64,000 nt of DNA from Paenibacillus wulumuqiensis (GTDB taxonomy: Bacteria > Bacillota > Bacilli > Paenibacillales > Paenibacillaceae), in assembly GCF_000971965.1 (NCBI RefSeq), contig NZ_KQ040794.1, positions 193,150-257,149 of the forward strand. The letters are read 5' to 3'. A model generated the notes under the pieces. It saw only the letters and a list, made by a program, of their open reading frames with translations. It ran no database searches and was not told the DNA's origin. Both the position numbers and the translations under genes were made by a program. How positions within the stretch are numbered: the first letter of the stretch is position 1; each line of letters starts with the position of its first letter. Positions 52,759-62,095 of the stretch are shown here, piece by piece.

Positions 52759-53784
52759 ATGGGTAAAGTCAGAGTAGCGGTAGTCGGATGCGGCAGCATC
52801 TCGGAACGTCGTCACATTCCGGAATATGCAGCCAACCCGGATGTAGAGCTGGTCGCTTTTGCTGATCCGGTACTTGAGAGAGCACAGGGCTATGCGGATT
52901 TGTATAATGCCAAAGCCTATGCCGATTATAAAGAATTGCTGGCGGCTGGTGGGTTCGATGCTGTAAGCGTATGCACACCGAACGCACTGCATGCGGAAGT
53001 ATCCATTGCAGCAGCCAAAGCAGGTGCACATGTACTGGTTGAGAAGCCAATGGCCACTACAGATGAAGAAGCGCGCGATATGATTGCAGCGGCTGAGCAA
53101 AACAATGTGTTCCTGATGGTTGCACATAATCAGCGTCTCATGCCTCCACATCTCAAAGCCAAAGAAATCCTCAAGCAGGGTCATCTGGGTCGTGTGTTGA
53201 CTTTCCGTACAGCATTTGGACATGGTGGTCCGGAAGGCTGGAGTATCGACGGCAAGAACAGCTGGTTCTTCCGCAAAGGTGAAGCAATCATGGGCGCAAT
53301 GGGCGATCTGGGCGTACATAAGTCGGATATGATCCGCTGGCTGCTGGAAGATGAAGTGGTTAACGTAAGCGCATTTATTGGAACTCTTGATAAAACGGAT
53401 ACGGATGTGGATGATAATGCCATCTGTTTGCTGCGTATGGGCAGCGGCGCGATTGGGTCCCTTGTAGCGAGCTGGACATCCTACCGTGGCGAAGATAATG
53501 GTACAGTACTGTGGTGCGAAAATGGTGTTATGAAGATCGGTACCGATCCGGTGGATCAGGTGATCGTGGAGCTGCGCAACGGCACAGTGGAGCGTTACCA
53601 GATCGGCGAGATTGCCACCAATGACAAGCAGGTGGCGAGCGGTGTGATGGACGAATTCATTAGCTGTATCCAGACCGGCACGGCACCGATCATTTCTGGT
53701 GAAGAAGGACGTCGTTCCCTGAATGTTATTCTGGCTGCTTTCCAATCCCAGGCAGAAGGCAGAACGATTACACTGAATTCCTGA
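52759..53784 (+). CDS. Gfo/Idh/MocA-family oxidoreductase
   Basis: This 341-aa NAD(P)-dependent dehydrogenase has an N-terminal Rossmann domain (VRVAVVGCGSISERRHIPEY) and the conserved HVLVEKPMATTDEEA containing the EKP motif. The second domain has GAMGDLGVHKSDMIRWLL with the catalytic-type His. Family members oxidise sugars, inositol or related polyols; the substrate is unknown. AGGAGG at 52743-52748 fits the ATG at 52759; ATG 52750 is too close. It is monocistronic. Confidence 0.85.
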   Translation: MGKVRVAVVGCGSISERRHIPEYAANPDVELVAFADPVLERAQGYADLYNAKAYADYKELLAAGGFDAVSVCTPNALHAEVSIAAAKAGAHVLVEKPMATTDEEARDMIAAAEQNNVFLMVAHNQRLMPPHLKAKEILKQGHLGRVLTFRTAFGHGGPEGWSIDGKNSWFFRKGEAIMGAMGDLGVHKSDMIRWLLEDEVVNVSAFIGTLDKTDTDVDDNAICLLRMGSGAIGSLVASWTSYRGEDNGTVLWCENGVMKIGTDPVDQVIVELRNGTVERYQIGEIATNDKQVASGVMDEFISCIQTGTAPIISGEEGRRSLNVILAAFQSQAEGRTITLNS

Positions 53785-53803
53785 TTATTCATAAAATAAA
53801 TAG

Positions 53804-53841
53804 AAAAGAGTTGCTGTCACACGGACAGCAGCTCTTTTTTT
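53804..53841. terminator. Terminator between convergent genes
   Basis: AGAGTTGCTGTC pairs with GACAGCAGCTCT (one G-T pair) and is followed by seven T residues on the plus strand; the minus strand also ends in T residues. Confidence 0.85.
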
Positions 53842-53857
53842 GTCTTCCAGCTATCGG

Positions 53858-55237
53858 TTAGATCGAACCGGGACGCGGCTCGGGTAGGACCGTATGGGGA
53901 TAGGCGGCCACTGCCATTTCGCCTGCAGGGGAGAGAGGATCGGGGTGAATTTTCTTTTCCGTATCCCTGGCAGGTTCGTCCGCGGAGATCTCGCCGGACA
54001 AAACGGCTTTCATCCGGTCGGTGTCCAGCATCCCTTCCCAGCGGGCTACGACAAAGGCTGCTACACAATTGCCCATCAGATTGGTGAATACACGCATCGT
54101 ATCCATGAACCGGTCAGCACCGAGCAGCAGGGCGACGACAGCGACAGGGAAGGCATTCAGCGCAGCAGCTGTAGCGGATAATGCCAGAAATGCCGATCCA
54201 GGTACCCCGGCCATTCCTTTGGAACTGAGCATGAGCACAGCCAGAATCGTGATCTCCTGGGTCAGTGTCAATTCAATTCCGACAGCCTGCGCCAGGAACA
54301 CCGTCGCCAGTGACAGATAGATCGAAGCACCATCCAGGTTAAAGGAGTATCCGGTCGGCACAACAAGTCCCACAACTGCCCGGTTGCAGCCTGCCCGGGT
54401 CAACTTGTCCATCATGCGCGGCATCACCACTTCGGAAGATGCCGTACCGATCGCCAGCATAATCTCCGAACGGGTATAACGGATAAACTGCAGCATATTC
54501 ATTCCGGTCAGCCACCATGCCACCAGTCCAAGACAGACAAGGAAGACAAGCGCAGACACATAGCAGGCAACAATCAGCATGCCGTAGGACGTCAGTGTCG
54601 AAGCGCCATATGCGCCTACCGTATAGGCAATAGCGCCGAATGCCCCGATCGGAGCCAGCTTCATAATATAACCGATTACCCGGAACACAAGCTCCATGAT
54701 CTGATCCACCAGGGTCAGCACATTATGCTTGAGGACGCTGTCACTCGCCGCCAGTGCCGTACCGAACAGACAGGCCAGCAGCAGCACCTGCAGCAGCGCA
54801 TTCTGGGCAAAGGCATCTACCGCGCTGGTCGGAATAATATTCAGGATAAAATCCACCGTATGTGGCAGCTCTGCTCCATTTGTTTTGGCATCTACCGCAT
54901 TGGGATCGAGCGTACTGGCATCGATATTCATTCCTTCTCCCGGACGCATCCATTTGGCAGCAGCCAGTCCAAGCACCAGGGCAACTGTAGTCGCAATTTC
55001 AAACCAGATAATCGCTTTGAGACCAATCCGTCCTACCGCCTTGAGATCGCCTGCTTTGGCAATACCTGCAACCACAACCAGGAAAATCAGCGGAGCGATC
55101 AGCATTTTAATCAGTTTGATGAAGCCGGTGCCAAGCGGCTGCAGCATGGCGCCAAAGCCCGGCCAAAGCATCCCGACTCCAATGCCGATAATGACAGCCA
55201 CAATAATCTGAAAAAACAGGGATCTGAAAAAGGACAT
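53858..55237 (-). CDS. dctA: Dicarboxylate:cation symporter (DAACS family)
   Basis: The 459-aa permease resembles C4-dicarboxylate transporters DctA/DctP. Seen: KMLIAPLIFLVVVAGIAKAGDLKAVGRIGLK, the LAIGTASSEVVMPRMMDKL serine-rich re-entrant loop, VVPTGYSFNLDGASIYLSL, and SSKGMAGVPGSAFLALSATAAAL. The PTGYSFNLDG motif and PRMMDKL wording favour dicarboxylate over glutamate uptake, but this is inferred. The C-terminal 50 residues are polar and disordered. GGAGG lies about 7 nt before the ATG. It is monocistronic. Confidence 0.85.
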   Translation of the reverse strand: MSFFRSLFFQIIVAVIIGIGVGMLWPGFGAMLQPLGTGFIKLIKMLIAPLIFLVVVAGIAKAGDLKAVGRIGLKAIIWFEIATTVALVLGLAAAKWMRPGEGMNIDASTLDPNAVDAKTNGAELPHTVDFILNIIPTSAVDAFAQNALLQVLLLACLFGTALAASDSVLKHNVLTLVDQIMELVFRVIGYIMKLAPIGAFGAIAYTVGAYGASTLTSYGMLIVACYVSALVFLVCLGLVAWWLTGMNMLQFIRYTRSEIMLAIGTASSEVVMPRMMDKLTRAGCNRAVVGLVVPTGYSFNLDGASIYLSLATVFLAQAVGIELTLTQEITILAVLMLSSKGMAGVPGSAFLALSATAAALNAFPVAVVALLLGADRFMDTMRVFTNLMGNCVAAFVVARWEGMLDTDRMKAVLSGEISADEPARDTEKKIHPDPLSPAGEMAVAAYPHTVLPEPRPGSI

Positions 55238-55522
55238 AAAAGGCCTCCTTTATTTCGTATAAGTTTATGTAGCATTTTATAACATGATAGAATGGCTAAA
55301 AGCAGCATAATTTCATTGTTTTAATAAACTGCACAATCATTCTGGCATGAATTGAACATGAAAACAAAAAAAAGCGAATAATATGTAAAAATAATTAACA
55401 TATCATTCGCTATTTGATTACTTTCATAACATCTTAATAAGAATTATATACTGGGATATTCAGGATAAAAGTGGTAAAATAAGATTGTTAGGCACATATT
55501 ATAATCTGGGAGTGAATCTTAA

Positions 55523-55774
55523 ATGGCACGTACACAGACACAAAAAGCAATTCGTAAAGCACTGCGAAGCGGCAGCGTTGCTCCAACCCTCGAGCGCAGA
55601 TCCAATCAGGAATTTGCAGCGATATCACAGCATACACGCATTACCCCGAGCAAGCAAGAACGAATGCAGAAGATCAAACACAAGAAGCGGATTCTACGGG
55701 ATGATGCTTCTTTTTTTATGCCTATCGAGCAGTATCATACCTATTACATATTCATGCTAGCCGATCCAGCCTAA
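55523..55774 (+). CDS. Small basic hypothetical protein, possibly C-terminally extended
   Basis: The 83-aa frame starts MARTQTQKAIRKALRSGSV, and the first 55 residues are Lys/Arg-rich with a PSKQERMQKIKHKKR end. They resemble small conserved basic proteins of Bacillales as I recall them. GGGAG lies 9 nt before the ATG. A hairpin-plus-T-run (55683-55717) sits inside the frame, and the last 25 or so residues (hydrophobic, Tyr-rich) look unlike the start, so the original stop may have been lost. The frame overlaps the convergent MFS gene by 4 nt. Function unknown. Confidence 0.55.
   Translation: MARTQTQKAIRKALRSGSVAPTLERRSNQEFAAISQHTRITPSKQERMQKIKHKKRILRDDASFFMPIEQYHTYYIFMLADPA
55683..55717 (+). 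terminator. Weak terminator inside the small basic gene
   Basis: AGAAGC (55683-55688) pairs with GCTTCT (55706-55711), 17-nt loop, then seven T residues. Its position inside an open frame is unusual. Confidence 0.45.
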
Positions 55775-57108
55775 TCGAATCGCCGGATTGCCGGTATACA
55801 TAATCCGAGAATGACGAGCAGCATACCGGAGCCTGCAAATATGCCAATCGTAAGAATGCCGCCAATCTGGTCTGCCAGCCATCCGACGAGCAGATAACCG
55901 ACCGGCAGCAGGGCAAACGAACCGAGCATATCCAGACTGACCACCCGGCCAAAGCTCTCGGTCGGTACCATTTCCTGCAGACTTGTCTCCCAGACGAGTG
56001 CGAACATCATCAGACCGAATCCTTCCAGCATCATGACCATAATCAGCCCGGGTGTCCAGGTAATGACCGACAGCAGCAGCAAGGCGATCCCGCTGAGCAG
56101 TGCCCCGCCGTAACCGATCCAGCCGCGCCGACGCCAGTGAATCCGCGAGCCAAAGATCAGCGCTCCGATAATCGCTCCGATCCCGGTAGCAGCCATGGCG
56201 AGTCCATACAGCAGCGGCGTCAGCTGATGATGCACTTTAAACAGCCATGGAACCATCACTGCAATAATGCCCTGATAACATATATTCAGCAGGGAAAAGA
56301 TAACGATGGTGATCCACAGCCAGGGTACCTTTTTCAGAATCCAGACACCTTCGAGCAGATCCTGCCAGATGGAAGCGCGAGCCGGATCGGGCCTGGTATG
56401 CTTGATGCCCCTGTTATCCTCCTCATCGGACAATCGATTGTCTGCCGCGGCAGAGCGCCGACTGGATACAAAATGACGACCCAGCATCATAAAGCAGATT
56501 AGCGAGATCAGATAAGTGAGTGAATCGAGAGCAAAGCCGCTGCCCGGCGAGGTGAAAGTCACCAGCAGTCCTCCCAGGGAAGGCCCGAGCAGCCGTACCC
56601 CCTGTATACTCATCTGGCTTAGTGCATTGGCAGCATTACGAATATCCGTCGTGAAAATTTCCGCCCGCAGCGCCGCATAAGCCGGATTGAATATTCCATC
56701 CATCAATCCGTATACAGCCAATCCGGTATACAGACGCGGCAGGGTCAGCTGGTCAGTGAAGATCAGTATGGCGCCTGTTAACATAATGGCAAATCGCACC
56801 GTATTGGTAAACAGTATAAGCCGTACCCGGTCCGTATGATCCACGATCCAGCCGGATAATGGAAGCACCAGCACATTGGGCAGGATGTAGATCGTCATCG
56901 CGAGTCCCATCATCGTGGTGGAGCCGGTCAGATTGTATACGACAATCGGCAGAATAATCATCGTAACCGAACTGCCCAGCATCGCTATCAGCTGTCCGAG
57001 CCATAAGTAAGTGAACGCCCGCGATTGCCGAACAGGAGAGAGCAGCCGGCCCAGCATAGAGAGAGGCTCTGCAGCGGATGGGGATTGCGTTTCCAAAGGA
57101 ACCTGCAT
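55771..57108 (-). CDS. MFS exporter, DHA3-like
   Basis: The 445-aa transporter has about 12 hydrophobic segments and the DHA3-type start (AFTYLWLGQLIAMLGSSVTMIILPI). Other landmarks are GWIVDHTDRVRLILFTN, DGIFNPAYAALRAEIFTTDIRNAANAL and QGVRLLGPSLGGLLV in motif C position. DHA3 members export macrolides, siderophores or lipids; the substrate is unknown. GGAGGACAAG sets the ATG at 57108. It may be followed by read-through into the small gene's antisense, as no clear terminator is seen at its end. Confidence 0.82.
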   Translation of the reverse strand: MQVPLETQSPSAAEPLSMLGRLLSPVRQSRAFTYLWLGQLIAMLGSSVTMIILPIVVYNLTGSTTMMGLAMTIYILPNVLVLPLSGWIVDHTDRVRLILFTNTVRFAIMLTGAILIFTDQLTLPRLYTGLAVYGLMDGIFNPAYAALRAEIFTTDIRNAANALSQMSIQGVRLLGPSLGGLLVTFTSPGSGFALDSLTYLISLICFMMLGRHFVSSRRSAAADNRLSDEEDNRGIKHTRPDPARASIWQDLLEGVWILKKVPWLWITIVIFSLLNICYQGIIAVMVPWLFKVHHQLTPLLYGLAMAATGIGAIIGALIFGSRIHWRRRGWIGYGGALLSGIALLLLSVITWTPGLIMVMMLEGFGLMMFALVWETSLQEMVPTESFGRVVSLDMLGSFALLPVGYLLVGWLADQIGGILTIGIFAGSGMLLVILGLCIPAIRRFD

Positions 57109-57168
57109 CTTGTCCTCCTGGTATTCATTTTATGTAGATATTTCTTTCTTATTGTACACAGGCCATGC

Positions 57169-57194
57169 AAAAACGGCTATGTGACCATAGCCGT
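57169..57194 (-). terminator. Terminator of the DUF3817 gene
   Basis: ACGGCTATG (57173-57181) pairs with CATAGCCGT (57186-57194); the minus strand continues with five T residues. Confidence 0.88.
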
Positions 57195-57225
57195 AAAGTG
57201 AATAATTATGTACCTGAGATGATGC

Positions 57226-57552
57226 TTATCCTTTTTGGATACGTGCTTCCGGTACGATTGTAGGCTCTTGACGCTTCAGATAACGGTCAAATACAAACGG
57301 ACCAAAAGGCAGCATGGAAGCGACCATGGCGAGCACCGCCTGCTTGAAAGTCAATTTGCGGATCATCAGGGTAAGGGCGATCACAGCAGCATAGCTGACA
57401 AACAGCACGCCATGGATCATACCAACATAGGTAACCATCAGCGGCTGACCGGCCCAATATTTGAGTGGCATGGCTACGAGCACAAGCAATAAATAAGATA
57501 CCGCTTCCACATTACCGACGATTCGCAGCAAAGACATTGCATTTTTGAACAT
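57226..57552 (-). CDS. DUF3817-family membrane protein
   Basis: The 108-aa protein has three hydrophobic helices and the family landmarks LRIVGNVEAVSYLLLVLVAMPLKY, then GMIHGVLFVSYAAVIALT and MLPFGPFVFDRYLKR. DUF3817 proteins are small conserved membrane proteins of unknown role, often found near transporters. GGAGGA precedes the ATG. It is transcribed alone toward its own terminator. Confidence 0.8.
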   Translation of the reverse strand: MFKNAMSLLRIVGNVEAVSYLLLVLVAMPLKYWAGQPLMVTYVGMIHGVLFVSYAAVIALTLMIRKLTFKQAVLAMVASMLPFGPFVFDRYLKRQEPTIVPEARIQKG

Positions 57553-57971
57553 CGTTACAGTTCCTCCAGTTCATTACCTCAGGACAAGCAGCCATTTCGG
57601 ATCTCCCTGACATGAAATAATAAGAATTTTAATAATTTAAATATATCGTATAAAATAAAAAAAATCTGCTTATAAAGTTACGAATTATTGAAATTCGATA
57701 CAAAAAATAGACAATATGCAACAGCATACATATGGAAATATAAATTCATATAACAACGTTAAAACAAGTAAATTAACTTGAATATTTAAGCAGCTTACCT
57801 AAAATGCGTTTTTTGTCGAAAATAGTTCTTAAGATCTACATACATTATAAATGTATAATATGTATAAAGTAGGTAATTAAGTCGTATTGAACCAAAATAT
57901 TTAACTAAATTATATTGTAAAAAACCCGATAATAGAGTTAGTTACAGAACAACTATTCGGGGGAACGCATA
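57553..57971. other. AT-rich intergenic region
   Basis: Divergent promoters for the DUF3817 gene and the chemoreceptor should lie here. ATACATT/AATGTAT (57840-57856) forms a perfect palindrome overlapping a TATAAT (57854-57859). No gene is seen. Confidence 0.45.
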
Positions 57972-59657
57972 ATGAAAGTAAAAACAAGACTTATATTGAT
58001 TCTGTCCATACTCATTATTTCTATTCTGGGCAGCGGCACACTGTCCGTTACTACTATTGCGCAGTCAATTGAACAAAGCAGTATGCTGCAGGGGAAAATG
58101 GAATTACAGGAGCACACCAAGCAGCTGGAATTCCTGCTCTCCGGACTCTCCAATGATGAACGCGGTTATTTGCTGACAGGGAAGCAGGATTATGTAGATG
58201 GAATGAAAAAGAAAATTCAGGACATTCAGACGACACTGACAACCATCCAGCAGTCGCCGTATGGTCAGGAATATCTGTCTTCCGCACAGAAATTGAACGA
58301 TATCCTCACTCAGGCGATTGCCATGAATGAGAAAATGGTCGCCCTGCGTGCACAGGACGAGCAGGCTGCCACTTCACTGCACTTTGGAGAAGAGCGTACA
58401 TTGCGCAAGGAAGTGCTTACTCCGGCAGTCGATGAGCTGGTCAACACACTGGCTAATGATGTAACCCAGTTAAAAGCAAGCAATGATCAGCATGCCAAGC
58501 TGAGCAACCTGATTCTGCTGATTGTAACCATCGCTGCTTCTGTAGTCGGAATTGTACTGGGTATTATTCTGCTTCGCTCGATTCTGAAGCCGCTCAATCT
58601 GTTGAACAAGCAGATGATGGATATTGCCGAAGGCGAAGCCGATCTGACCCAGCAGATCCAGATCAAGCAGCAGGACGAATTTGGTGTACTGGCAGGCAGC
58701 TTCAACAAGTTTGTCGCTTCTCTGCGCGACATTGTCAGTCAGATTGGGGCCTCTTCGGAAATGGTCGCAGCATCGGCAGAGGAATTCTCTGCGAGCGCCG
58801 GCCAATCCAAAGCCACTACCCAGCAGGTAGCCGAATCCATGCAGGTTATTGCCGATCAGGCTGGCCGTCAGACCCGTGAGCTGGATCGTACCAGTGAGAC
58901 GCTGCAGAACTCGCTTGATAAGTTGTCGACCATTTCCGTCAATGCTACGGATATGGCCGTTTTCTCCAACACAATGCGTCAGCAGGCCGAAGAAGGATCG
59001 TATTCCATTCGTCAGGTTGGCGACCAGATGAGCTCGATTCATCAGTCTGTCGATCAGGCAGACCAGAGTGTATCCACATTGGCCAATCATGCAAGCCAGA
59101 TTGACTCAATGACTACACTGATCAACGAGATTTCTGCGCAGACCAATCTGCTCGCACTTAATGCAGCTATTGAAGCAGCCCGTGCCGGCGAGCATGGCAA
59201 AGGCTTTGCCGTTGTAGCTGATGAAGTGCGCAAGCTGGCAGAACAATCTGCTGCAGCCACTCAGCAGATCAAAGATCTGGTTACCCGTATCCAGACAGAG
59301 ACCCAGTCCACGCTGGGCGCCATCCAGACCGTCAAGGCGGATGTAGCTGCAGGCAGCGAAGTGACCCGCTCCACGGTGGAGCAGTTTACTCGTATTCTGC
59401 AGGCTGTAGAGGACATTTCCGGCAAAACCAATGAGATCGCACAGCATACCGTACAGATGAATCAGGACTTTACCGAATCTGCCCGGGCGATGAACCAGGT
59501 GAATCAGGGTACACGCGATATCTCCGGCAGCACTCAGGAAATTGCTGCAGCTACCGAAGAACAGCTGGCTTCCAGTGAAGAAATCATGTATTCCGCTTCG
59601 TCCCTGACCGATCTGGCTGAGGAACTGCAGGTACTGGTACACCGCTTCAAAGTATAA
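57972..59657 (+). CDS. Methyl-accepting chemotaxis protein, CHASE3-like sensor
   Basis: The 561-aa membrane chemoreceptor has TM1 at about 7-30, and an extracellular helical sensor with [19 protein letters not shown], the CHASE3 hallmark. TM2 lies at about 177-200, then a HAMP domain ([26 protein letters not shown]) and a signalling domain whose tip is [26 protein letters not shown]. It relays an unknown extracellular signal to CheA/CheW. GGGGGA lies about 8 nt before the ATG. It is monocistronic with a bidirectional terminator. Confidence 0.88.
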   Translation: MKVKTRLILILSILIISILGSGTLSVTTIAQSIEQSSMLQGKMELQEHTKQLEFLLSGLSNDERGYLLTGKQDYVDGMKKKIQDIQTTLTTIQQSPYGQEYLSSAQKLNDILTQAIAMNEKMVALRAQDEQAATSLHFGEERTLRKEVLTPAVDELVNTLANDVTQLKASNDQHAKLSNLILLIVTIAASVVGIVLGIILLRSILKPLNLLNKQMMDIAEGEADLTQQIQIKQQDEFGVLAGSFNKFVASLRDIVSQIGASSEMVAASAEEFSASAGQSKATTQQVAESMQVIADQAGRQTRELDRTSETLQNSLDKLSTISVNATDMAVFSNTMRQQAEEGSYSIRQVGDQMSSIHQSVDQADQSVSTLANHASQIDSMTTLINEISAQTNLLALNAAIEAARAGEHGKGFAVVADEVRKLAEQSAAATQQIKDLVTRIQTETQSTLGAIQTVKADVAAGSEVTRSTVEQFTRILQAVEDISGKTNEIAQHTVQMNQDFTESARAMNQVNQGTRDISGSTQEIAAATEEQLASSEEIMYSASSLTDLAEELQVLVHRFKV

Positions 59658-59797
59658 TTTCAAGCGAACCGGATGTCAGGCTGCATCATTATATATCCCA
59701 AGGCAGCCGTATACCGTCTATGGCACCAACTGAGAACTGCAGCTTATGGCAGTAACATTACGTCATAGTGCATCGGGTACAATATTTTATCATAGAG

Positions 59798-59837
59798 CAA
59801 AAAGCACGTTCACCTTTACAGGAGAACGTGCTTTTTT
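59798..59837. terminator. Bidirectional terminator
   Basis: AAAAAGCACGTTC pairs with GAACGTGCTTTTT over a 12-nt loop; it serves the chemoreceptor (+) and fabV (-). Confidence 0.92.
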
Positions 59838-59901
59838 ACTTGTCCAAGCGACTAATCAGCTGGGTCACTTTAGAACAAACTGCCAATAAGCCAGCGGCTG
59901 C

Positions 59902-61092
59902 TTAGCGTGTATGCGGTACTTTTACATCCGGATCGACATCGGCTTCATAATCGACCCCGTCTGTCTCAAAGCCGAACAGCTGGAAAAATTCGCTGCGATA
60001 GCCTTCCAGATCGGTCAGCTCGTATACATTGTCCGTGCTGATCTCGTTCCAGATCCGGGTCACTTCAGCCTGTACGTCTTCACGCATCTCCCAGTCATCC
60101 AGACGAAGACGCTGCTTCTCATCGACCGGTGTCTCACCTTCGGTATACAGACGATCCGCATACATCCGGTACATTTGCTCGATACAGCCTTCATGCAGCC
60201 CTTTTTCCTTCATCACTTTGTAAAGGGCAGACATGTACAGCGGCACGACCGGAATCGCAGAGCTGGACTGGGTGACCAGTGCTTTACATACAGCGACATA
60301 GGCACGTCCGCCTTTGGAGCCAAGCTGCTCGTTCATATGGCGTGCAGTCGCTTCCAGATGATCCTTGGCACGTCCGATCGAGCCCTGACGATAGATCGCC
60401 TGAGTAATATCCGAACCGATATAGGAGAAGGCTACAGTCACTACATCGTCGGTCAGCACATCGGCTGCGCTCAGCTGGTCCATCCAGGACTGCCAATCAT
60501 CGCCGCCCATAACGCGTATGGTCGCTTCGATCTCTTCGTCGGTAGCCGGTTCGATGCTGATATCCGTCACTTCACCGGTATGGAAGTTCACCGTCTTGTT
60601 GGTATAGGTCTCTCCAATAGGCTTCAAAGTGGATGTATACGTCTCGCCGGTATTCGGGTCGGTACGGCGTGGTGCGGCTACACTGTAGATGACCATATCG
60701 ACTTTGCCGAATTCCTGGCGGATCGCTTCGATAGTGCTGGCTTTTAATTCATTGGTAAAGGCGTCGCCAATAACGCTGAAGGATTTCAGACCTGCTTCGT
60801 CAGCAGCTTTTTCAAATGCAGCAGAATTGTACCAGCCGGCAGAAGCGGTGCGGCCTTTGACAGAGCCTCCGTCACGGTATACACCAATCGTATTCGCACC
60901 TGCACCAAAAGCGGCAACAACGCGTGCAGACAGTCCATAGCCGGTAGAAGCACCGATAACGAGCACATTGCGTGGTCCCTGAATTCGGGGCTGGGATTGT
61001 ACATATTCAATCTGTTCCTGAACCTGACGTGCACAGCCGTCCGGATGAGCAGTCGTACAGATAAATCCGCGTGTTCTGGGTTTAATAATCAT
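59902..61092 (-). CDS. fabV: Trans-2-enoyl-CoA/ACP reductase FabV
   Basis: This NADH-dependent enoyl reductase completes fatty-acid elongation cycles. From ATG 61092 it is 396 aa, the usual FabV length. Seen: IIKPRTRGFICTTAHPDGCARQV at the N-terminus, the Rossmann VLVIGASTGYGLSARV, and the Tyr-x8-Lys active site in IYRQGSIGRAK. The C-terminus carries REDVQAEVTRIWNEIST. GAGGAA lies about 11 nt before this ATG; a longer frame to 61254 has no homologous residues. FabV enzymes are often insensitive to triclosan. The divergent tetR gene and its operator lie upstream, so TetR may also control it. Confidence 0.92.
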   Translation of the reverse strand: MIIKPRTRGFICTTAHPDGCARQVQEQIEYVQSQPRIQGPRNVLVIGASTGYGLSARVVAAFGAGANTIGVYRDGGSVKGRTASAGWYNSAAFEKAADEAGLKSFSVIGDAFTNELKASTIEAIRQEFGKVDMVIYSVAAPRRTDPNTGETYTSTLKPIGETYTNKTVNFHTGEVTDISIEPATDEEIEATIRVMGGDDWQSWMDQLSAADVLTDDVVTVAFSYIGSDITQAIYRQGSIGRAKDHLEATARHMNEQLGSKGGRAYVAVCKALVTQSSSAIPVVPLYMSALYKVMKEKGLHEGCIEQMYRMYADRLYTEGETPVDEKQRLRLDDWEMREDVQAEVTRIWNEISTDNVYELTDLEGYRSEFFQLFGFETDGVDYEADVDPDVKVPHTR

Positions 61093-61283
61093 AGAATTGA
61101 ATTCCTCACTTTCCATCATATACATATCAGTCGTATTCATCGTATCTACTGATGTTGTATTTTCCAAGTAACATACCTTACGTATTGTAGCATTTTTTGC
61201 AATTCCGTACACCTGGTACAGGAGAAAGGAGAAGCGGCGTGCTTTAGTTAGCATTTAATGAAAAATTAAAACGCAAATAACCC

Positions 61284-61312
61284 TTGCAGAATATGTAAAG
61301 ATATTTTATATT
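61284..61312 (+). promoter_or_regulatory. Sigma-A promoter of tetR
   Basis: TTGCAG (61284-61289), 17-bp spacer, TATATT (61307-61312); the operator begins 2 bp further on, covering the start site. Confidence 0.65.
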
Positions 61313-61313
61313 A

Positions 61314-61335
61314 TTAGTAATTGATCAATCACTAA
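61314..61335. promoter_or_regulatory. TetR operator 1
   Basis: Arms TTAGTAATTGA and TCAATCACTAA are inverted repeats (10 of 11). The site is identical to that at 62053-62074. Confidence 0.75.
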
Positions 61336-61372
61336 TATTTTGATGACTGATCTGCTACTGATGGAGGTTAAT

Positions 61373-61900
61373 ATGAAAAAGAGCAGTGCCACATCCGTGA
61401 ACCGCAGAAATGAGATTATCGCCGCCGCGATCGAAGTGTTTGCGGAGCAGGGGTATTACCGTGCGACAACCGCACAGGTTGCCGAGCGGGCCGAGATTTC
61501 TCAGCCGTACGTATTTCGCTTTTTCTCCACCAAGGAGAAGCTGCTGGTCGAAGCGCTGGAAGCGTCCTGGAACCGTATTATCGAAGCTTTTCAGGGGGTT
61601 GCCGCTTCTGCGCCCGACGAGGAAATGGAGCAGCAGCTGATTGATGCCTATTCGGATATCATGAATGCTCATCGTAACGAGATTATTTTACAAATGCAGG
61701 CGCAGACGATTCAGGAGCCGGCTATTGCTGAGGTAATGCAGCGTCGCTTTCGCGAGATTCATGAGATGGTCTACCAAGCTTTTCAAAAGGCGGGAATCGA
61801 GCGACCGCTGGAACGTACAATGCTGTTCCTGGCAAGAGGTATGCTCTGCAATATCTCGTTGTCACTGAATTTGCCGGAACTGATGAAGGCTGAGGAGTAG
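61373..61900 (+). CDS. TetR-family regulator
   Basis: The 175-aa repressor has the TetR HTH (AAIEVFAEQGYYRATTAQVAERAEISQPYVFRFFSTKEKLL, residues about 17-57, given here as a region) and a ligand domain with AHRNEIILQMQAQTIQEPAIAEVMQ. The ATG at 61373 has GGAGG 5 nt upstream; an in-frame ATG at 61340 is less suitable. Identical 22-bp palindromes lie on its own promoter and in front of the SDR gene, with a third related site before the LysM gene, so it should autoregulate and control neighbours. It is divergent from fabV, suggesting a role in lipid or membrane-stress control. Confidence 0.85.
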   Translation: MKKSSATSVNRRNEIIAAAIEVFAEQGYYRATTAQVAERAEISQPYVFRFFSTKEKLLVEALEASWNRIIEAFQGVAASAPDEEMEQQLIDAYSDIMNAHRNEIILQMQAQTIQEPAIAEVMQRRFREIHEMVYQAFQKAGIERPLERTMLFLARGMLCNISLSLNLPELMKAEE

Positions 61901-61947
61901 GAAAGGAACTGCATTAGAGAGCAGGGTTGTCACGGCAAATGGTATTC

Positions 61948-62030
61948 TCTGTATGGGCTGCAATAGGTAGATAGGTTGCAGCCCATACAGACAGAGATAT
62001 AGACACCAGGTATAGAGAGAACACTGGTGT
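61948..62030 (+). other. Tandem hairpins between tetR and the SDR gene
   Basis: TCTGTATGGGCTGCAA (61948-61963) pairs perfectly with TTGCAGCCCATACAGA (61976-61991). ACACCAG (62003-62009) pairs with CTGGTGT (62024-62030). Neither has a T run, so partial read-through from tetR is possible. Confidence 0.55.
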
Positions 62031-62052
62031 ATGGAGTTATTGCCTGTAATAT

Positions 62053-62074
62053 TTAGTAATTGATCAATCACTAA
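62053..62074. promoter_or_regulatory. TetR operator 2
   Basis: Same 22 bp as operator 1, ending 21 bp before the SDR start codon, where binding would block transcription of that gene. Confidence 0.75.
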
Positions 62075-62095
62075 CAAAAGAAAGGAAAGATAAAC

